Program-made: the position numbers and the translations under genes
Assembly (NCBI RefSeq): GCF_002844575.1
Contig: NZ_PIQO01000023.1
Coordinates: 1 to 60,722, forward strand
Reading direction: 5' to 3'
DNA: 60,722 bases
Source: Heyndrickxia camelliae
GTDB taxonomy: Bacteria > Bacillota > Bacilli > Bacillales > Bacillaceae_C
The notes under the pieces: generated by a model
Seen by the model: only the letters and a program-made list of their open reading frames with translations
Databases searched by the model: none
Told to the model about the DNA's origin: nothing
Part shown: positions 56,516-60,722 of the stretch, in pieces
Position numbering within the stretch: position 1 is the first letter of the stretch
Layout: each line of letters begins with the position of its first letter

Positions 56516-56761
56516 TTATTTCACTTCATTATTTTCGAAATGATATTCATTCTTTAGTTTATTTTCTTTGTAGTATATATTTGCCTCTTCTATGATTTCG
56601 TAAATAGCATCTATATGCATATTTTGACAATCAAACATTTCAATGAATTTCTTTCCAACATTTCTTTCTAACTTTGCAATTTCTCGTTTCTTCTTTTCCT
56701 TTAATGCCTTGATTTGTTCATCCAATGTTAGAATCTTTGATTGTGTACTTGTCTCAGACAT
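56516..56761 (-). CDS. Accessory helical protein, 81 aa
   Basis: LTLDEQIKALKEKKKREIAK is a charged helix like those of MOBQ accessory (TraD/MobB-like) proteins; the C-terminus is acidic. Divergent from mobL across oriT and translated just before the TraD-like gene. AAGGAAG precedes the ATG. Presumed oriT-binding or relaxase-binding partner. Confidence 0.6.
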   Translation of the reverse strand: MSETSTQSKILTLDEQIKALKEKKKREIAKLERNVGKKFIEMFDCQNMHIDAIYEIIEEANIYYKENKLKNEYHFENNEVK

Positions 56762-56880
56762 ATTAAACTTCCTTTCTTTTGGTTATATTTACCTACAATA
56801 TTAGCAAACTTATAACTAGAGTTCAATGCTTGGGTTTATAACTGTTCAAGAAACTATTAAGAATTCTGATAGTAATATAA

Positions 56881-56909
56881 TTGAAGAGTACTAAAGTAAG
56901 TGCTATAAT
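56881..56909 (+). promoter_or_regulatory. Promoter of mobL
   Basis: TTGAAG (56881-56886), 17-bp spacer, TGC-TATAAT (56904-56909, extended -10). Transcription begins within oriT, so MobL or its partners bound there could repress it. Confidence 0.75.
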
Positions 56910-56917
56910 TATCCATA

Positions 56918-57025
56918 CGAAGTGCAAATGGCGCACTTATACACTCTATCGAGTGTCGTGCTAAAACAGATTCGAACTCCGTTCAAATCTTGTTTCCGTC
57001 AAGCGTGTTTGGAAAATTCGCTTTG
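56918..57025 (-). other. oriT of MOBQ type with nic sequence
   Basis: On the minus strand the sequence TAAGTGCGCC (complement of 56930-56939) equals the conserved RSF1010/MOBQ nick core. AAGTGC/GCGCACTT (56920-56938) forms an adjoining inverted repeat. ACACTC/GAGTGT (56941-56956) is a second hairpin, GATTCGAAC/GTTCAAATC (56969-56989) a third, and AAGCG/CGCTT (57001-57023) a fourth. Nicking would occur after the G of TAAGTGCG by analogy. If so, the par/Fic side enters first and mobL last. Confidence 0.8.
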
Positions 57026-57052
57026 CTCATGTTTTAAGAAAGGATTTTCGTT

Positions 57053-59116
57053 ATGGCTATTTATCACTTTAGCGGACAAATAATGAATAAAATATCAAAA
57101 CAAGGTAAATATAAAAGTCCTTTAGCTTGTGCTGCTTATCGTTCCGGTGATAAATTGCATGATGAAAAAGAGGATATTGATTTTTACTACATGCGAAAAG
57201 TAAAACCTGTAACTCATATTTTAGCACCTAATCATGCACCTTCATGGGTTTATGATCGTGAAAAGCTTTGGAATGAAGTAAATAGAATCGAAAAAAACAT
57301 AAATTCTCAATTTGCTAGAGAATTTAATGTTGCTTTACCAATTGAATTATCACGAGAAGAACAAGAAAAATTAACATTGGATTTTTGCCAAACTGCATTT
57401 GTTGAAAAAGGAATGGTCGCTGATATTGCAATTCATAGAGATGATGAATCCAATCCTCACTTTCATGTAATGCTAACAATGAGACCTTTTAACGAAGATG
57501 GAACATGGGGGCATAAAGCAAAGAGACAATATAAGTTTGACGAAAACGGAAATCATGTATTAGATAAGAATGGAAAAAAGGCATTTGTGAAAGTTCCTAC
57601 AACCGATTGGAACGAAAAAAAGACATTTGAAAATTGGAGAAAACTTTGGGCCGAGAAAGCAAATGAATATCTTGAAATGAATGGATTTGTAGAACGAATT
57701 TCTCATCTATCTCATAGAGATAATGGATTTGAAACTTTACCTACAAAACACGAAGGGTATGTTGCAAGAAAAATGGTTTCCAAAGGTAAGGAATCTGATT
57801 TAATTCTACATAATGAAAAAATAAAACAATACAACAAGATTGTTACTGAATTAAATAAATATAAACGTCAAAAAGAGAAAGTTGTTTACGAAAATAAATT
57901 CGTAAGAAGATTTTCTCCTTCTGAGAAAAAAATGCTTAGTTCCATTGCAAAAGAATTAAAAATGTTTGTTAGCTATTCGAGTCTTTTGGAAAGAAAAGAA
58001 CAATTACTGAAATGGAGTAAATCTATTCGCTTTAAACCTGACAATGAAGAAAAGTTCAAAATGCTTAACAGAATCGAAAAAGAAAACGAATTGATTGAAC
58101 AAGCTGAACAAATATTAAATCAAGAAAGTGAAAGATTCATTAAAGCAAATTATCCGACATGGGATCTTAATTCACTTGAAGAACATGAAAAAATATCCAT
58201 TGTTGATGAAACTATAAAACAGAATAAAATTCTCTCTGAAGATGAAATTGATATGATTTTAGATGAATCAAATGAGGAATATTTACATTCTAAGATTCAT
58301 GAAATTCTTGAAAATCGTTATGCATTTGTTTTAGCAATAGACAAAAAAATGAATGAACTAAACACTCAAAGAAATAAATTAGAAACTTTAATGAATATTA
58401 ATTCTGCTGACTTTGAGAATTCCCTTAAGAAAGCATCTATTGAATTTCCAAATGAAATTAAGGTATTGAAGCAGAATGTAAAAGCAATAAATGATTTATA
58501 TGAAGCAAAAGATCTAGTTGAAGAACTTTATAATTTAGAAATGAAAAAGCTATATCCAGAACATGATTCTAGCCACTTAAGTCTGGAAGAAAAGGAGATT
58601 CTAATTGTTGGTTATGAATATTATGAACAACCAATTACCTTGGAATTATTGGAAAGTGGAGAACTAAGAAATTATACTACTACAGAACAAAAAGAGATTA
58701 TCCAGCTATTAACTAATAAAAACGATTCAAATCGTTTTAAGACTTTAAAAACTCTCTATCCTAATTTCCAATTCTATAACCCAAGATATGTTCTTTTATT
58801 TAAAGAAGAATGCATTCATAACATTGATAATCTTGATAAAGAATCTATTGATAAATTGAAATCAATTGATCCAGTAAAAATGGCACACTCAAAACTAAAT
58901 AATAGTTCAATTCTTGAGAACTATAATTATTCTCTTGATGAACAAATTGCATCACATTCTGCAGGTAGTTCTATTGTTCCGGGTTATGTTGCTGGAGGTA
59001 TTCTTTCGGCATTAACGAAAAATAGAAGCTATGCAAGTAAAAAACAATTTGAAGAAGATTTGAAAAGGAAAAATAGGAAAAAGAAAAATGTTCATAGGGG
59101 TGGGCATTCAATTTAA
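57053..59116 (+). CDS. mobL: MobA/MobL-type (MOBQ) relaxase, 687 aa
   Basis: N-terminal relaxase domain (1-240): HFSGQIMNKISKQGKYKSPLACAAYRSGDKL, LPIELSREEQ, and the metal-binding motif IAIHRDDESNPHFHVMLTMRPF (His128, His136, His138). Catalytic Tyr candidate is Y29 in ACAAYRS or Y46/Y47 in DFYYMRK; by analogy to MobA/MobL the front Tyr is used. Residues 250-687 are charged helical with no helicase or primase motif. AAAGGA precedes the ATG. It nicks oriT just upstream and pilots the strand through the T4SS. Adjacent ArdC-type gene follows. Confidence 0.93.
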   Translation: MAIYHFSGQIMNKISKQGKYKSPLACAAYRSGDKLHDEKEDIDFYYMRKVKPVTHILAPNHAPSWVYDREKLWNEVNRIEKNINSQFAREFNVALPIELSREEQEKLTLDFCQTAFVEKGMVADIAIHRDDESNPHFHVMLTMRPFNEDGTWGHKAKRQYKFDENGNHVLDKNGKKAFVKVPTTDWNEKKTFENWRKLWAEKANEYLEMNGFVERISHLSHRDNGFETLPTKHEGYVARKMVSKGKESDLILHNEKIKQYNKIVTELNKYKRQKEKVVYENKFVRRFSPSEKKMLSSIAKELKMFVSYSSLLERKEQLLKWSKSIRFKPDNEEKFKMLNRIEKENELIEQAEQILNQESERFIKANYPTWDLNSLEEHEKISIVDETIKQNKILSEDEIDMILDESNEEYLHSKIHEILENRYAFVLAIDKKMNELNTQRNKLETLMNINSADFENSLKKASIEFPNEIKVLKQNVKAINDLYEAKDLVEELYNLEMKKLYPEHDSSHLSLEEKEILIVGYEYYEQPITLELLESGELRNYTTTEQKEIIQLLTNKNDSNRFKTLKTLYPNFQFYNPRYVLLFKEECIHNIDNLDKESIDKLKSIDPVKMAHSKLNNSSILENYNYSLDEQIASHSAGSSIVPGYVAGGILSALTKNRSYASKKQFEEDLKRKNRKKKNVHRGGHSI

Positions 59117-59146
59117 TTAGTTTATTTTTAAGGGGAGGAAAGTAAT

Positions 59147-60655
59147 ATGGTACAAAAAAGATTTAAGAAAAAAACTTTTGCTGAAAGAAATAAAGAGATG
59201 CAGGATAATTACCAAAAATTAATTGATGGTGTAAAAAGTACAATTGCCAGCCCTGAAGATTATAAACGATATTTAGAGTTTGCTAGTCATTTTCCAACTC
59301 GATCCTTTAGAAATCAAATGTTGATTTTCTTACAGGATCCTAAAGCTTCTTTTGTGGCTGGTCTAGTAACGTGGAACAAACTAGGCCGCAAGATAAAAAA
59401 GGGTGCTAAATCACTAAAAATATTAGCTCCAATTAAGGTAAAAGAGATTGAAAAAGATAAAGAAACTAAAGAAGATGTTGAGGTTGAAGTAATTAAGGGA
59501 TTTAAACTTGCAAGTGTTTTTGACATTCGTGATACAAGTGGTGTTCCCTTACCTATGAATCCGATAATACCAAAAGAAGTAAACAATAGTGAGTTTGCTG
59601 AAAAAGTATTTTATCCTTTAATAGAGAATTTAAGAAGAGATTTACCGATAGAATTGGATAAAAACTATCAAGAAAGCAGTAATGGTTATTATTCTATTCT
59701 GGAACATAAAATAGTCATCAATGCAAATAAGGAAAGAGATATTACTAATCAATTTAAAACATTAATTCATGAATACGCACATTCTGTTTTCCATAATGAA
59801 ACAGGAAAATATTATGGCTATGATAAACAAACAAAAGAGCTTCAAGCTGAAAGTGTTGCTTATTTAGTATCAAAAAGCTTTGGTATGGATACAAGTGATT
59901 ATTCTTTTCCATACATAAAAGGTTGGGCCCAAAATAATGATGAAAAATTATTACTTACTTATCAAGAGGATATTCAAAATGAAAGTGCTGCAATAATAAA
60001 GAGGATTGAAAATGTTGTATTGGAACATAACATAACATTTGATGTTCCGGTTATCCTTCAAGAAAATACATCATCTATTGCAACTGGAGAAAAGAAATTA
60101 AGTCTCATACAATTTGGTGATAACTTTACAATAGTGTTCGGTGATATTAAGGAGGGAACATTAAATAATTTAGAAAGTATTAAAAAGTTGGGAACCAATT
60201 ATAAGGATAAAGAAATAGCTGAGAAAGCATTTGAAATGGTTAAAGGTCATGTACCTTTACATAGTGTAAAACAGATTGATAATTCAAAAGGAAAAACTCA
60301 TATATATAAAAGAATGTTAATGGATCTAGAAGATAATCAAATTAAGCCTATGTTTTTTGTTGGAATACCTAGTATGACGGATGTAAAAGCTTTAACCAGT
60401 TTGACCACTGATTTAGCAGCAACAAAAAGGGAGTTTCAAAACCTCACTGGAGAAGAATTAAATATCAGTGAATATGAACAGATTGAAAAAGACCTTTCTT
60501 CTAGAGATTTAGATCACGATGGAATGACTGACCTACAGGAATTGAAAGCAGGGACAAATCCTCTAAATCCGGATTCGGATAATGATGGAGTCCCTGATAA
60601 TATCGATGTTGACAATCAGCCAAAGCAAAAAGGATTAGCTTTGACTTTTCATTAA
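59147..60655 (+). CDS. ArdC-like antirestriction protein with metalloprotease domain and calcium-binding tail, 502 aa
   Basis: Residues about 10-140 match the ArdC N-terminal single-stranded-DNA-binding domain (FAERNKEMQDNYQKLIDGVK, FPTRSFRNQMLIFLQDP, LVTWNKLGRKIKKGAKSLKILAPI). Residues about 190-270 are a zincin (HEYAHSVFH at 208-216, with QAESVAYLVS supplying the third ligand Glu235). A region of unknown fold follows (about 300-440). The end has DLDHDGMTDLQELKAGTNPLN and DSDNDGVPDN, thrombospondin-type-3-like calcium repeats. GGGGAGG precedes the start. ArdC proteins protect entering DNA from restriction. Confidence 0.85.
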   Translation: MVQKRFKKKTFAERNKEMQDNYQKLIDGVKSTIASPEDYKRYLEFASHFPTRSFRNQMLIFLQDPKASFVAGLVTWNKLGRKIKKGAKSLKILAPIKVKEIEKDKETKEDVEVEVIKGFKLASVFDIRDTSGVPLPMNPIIPKEVNNSEFAEKVFYPLIENLRRDLPIELDKNYQESSNGYYSILEHKIVINANKERDITNQFKTLIHEYAHSVFHNETGKYYGYDKQTKELQAESVAYLVSKSFGMDTSDYSFPYIKGWAQNNDEKLLLTYQEDIQNESAAIIKRIENVVLEHNITFDVPVILQENTSSIATGEKKLSLIQFGDNFTIVFGDIKEGTLNNLESIKKLGTNYKDKEIAEKAFEMVKGHVPLHSVKQIDNSKGKTHIYKRMLMDLEDNQIKPMFFVGIPSMTDVKALTSLTTDLAATKREFQNLTGEELNISEYEQIEKDLSSRDLDHDGMTDLQELKAGTNPLNPDSDNDGVPDNIDVDNQPKQKGLALTFH

Positions 60656-60678
60656 AACTTTAAAGGGAGAAAAGAAAA

Positions 60679-60722
60679 ATGGGAGTAAATCGTAGAACTT
60701 ATTACTTGTTTGAAATTGAAGC
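60679..60722 (+). CDS. Start of a gene cut by the window end
   Basis: ATG at 60679, after AAAGGGAGA, opening MGVNRRTYYLFEIEA and running off the edge. Same strand as the ArdC-like gene, 23 bp after its stop, so the same operon. Too little to identify. Confidence 0.6.
   Translation, partial: MGVNRRTYYLFEIE

Noticed and set aside
56969-56989. tRNA-like TPsiC arm (GATTCGAAC)
   Set aside because: No acceptor, D or anticodon arms fit around it; it is one of the hairpins in the oriT/mobL leader.

Overview
The window is low-GC, Gram-positive DNA that reads as most of a conjugative plasmid from a Bacillus, probably the Bacillus cereus group. The evidence is strong AGGAGG-type ribosome binding sites, frequent TTG/GTG starts, an AbrB-type regulator, an AimR-type receptor, WxL/DUF916 surface proteins, and a full replication, partition, relaxase and type IV secretion (T4SS) complement. 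There is no rRNA, tRNA or chromosomal housekeeping gene. The last gene is cut by the right edge, and the left edge starts inside a repeat seen again at about 5.06 kb.

Layout. (1) 0-8.4 kb: small genes plus two orphan cytosine-5 DNA methyltransferases. Four promoters share a TTGACT/TATAAT core with a GTATAC-type operator in the spacer and a conserved TAGAGGTTAAG tag at the transcript start. A 288-bp Tn3-type miniature element and a roughly 550-bp highly structured intergenic region lie here. (2) 8.6-16.3 kb: secreted and surface proteins, including a three-gene WxL locus whose largest member has five 50-residue repeats, a LamG-like lectin domain, an FN3-like domain and a WxL domain. (3) 16.5-23.3 kb: small genes, a serine recombinase, decayed genes and a small gene with a long, probably regulated leader. 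(4) 23.3-45.2 kb, all on the minus strand: the transfer operon. It encodes surface proteins, a Tad-like module (ATPase, two GspF-like proteins, identical duplicated pilin-like peptides, pseudopilin-like proteins), VirB2, PrgI, TrsD-like and VirB4 proteins, an EssB/YukC-like protein, a CwlT-like wall hydrolase, VirB8, a VirD4 coupling protein split in two, VirB6, a coiled-coil protein, a primase-like toprim protein and topoisomerase III. (5) 45.3-49.2 kb: control region with four Xre repressors, a candidate structured RNA and an arbitrium-type AimR-AimP pair. (6) 49.2-54.8 kb: iterons, Rep, a rep antisense RNA, a ParA/ribbon-helix-helix system and a ParM/ParR-like system. (7) 54.8-60.7 kb: a VbhA-Fic toxin-antitoxin, relaxosome accessory proteins, oriT, a MOBQ MobL relaxase and an ArdC-like antirestriction protein.

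In combination, MobL and its accessories nick oriT, VirD4 delivers DNA to a T4SS, and CwlT opens the wall. The methyltransferases and ArdC would protect incoming DNA, two partition systems and the Fic module would maintain the plasmid, and peptide signalling through AimR-AimP with Xre repressors probably controls a switch. The most unusual points are the T4SS/Tad/EssB-like composite, the repeated structured DNA upstream of antirestriction-type genes, and the GTATAC-like motif shared by par repeats and promoters.
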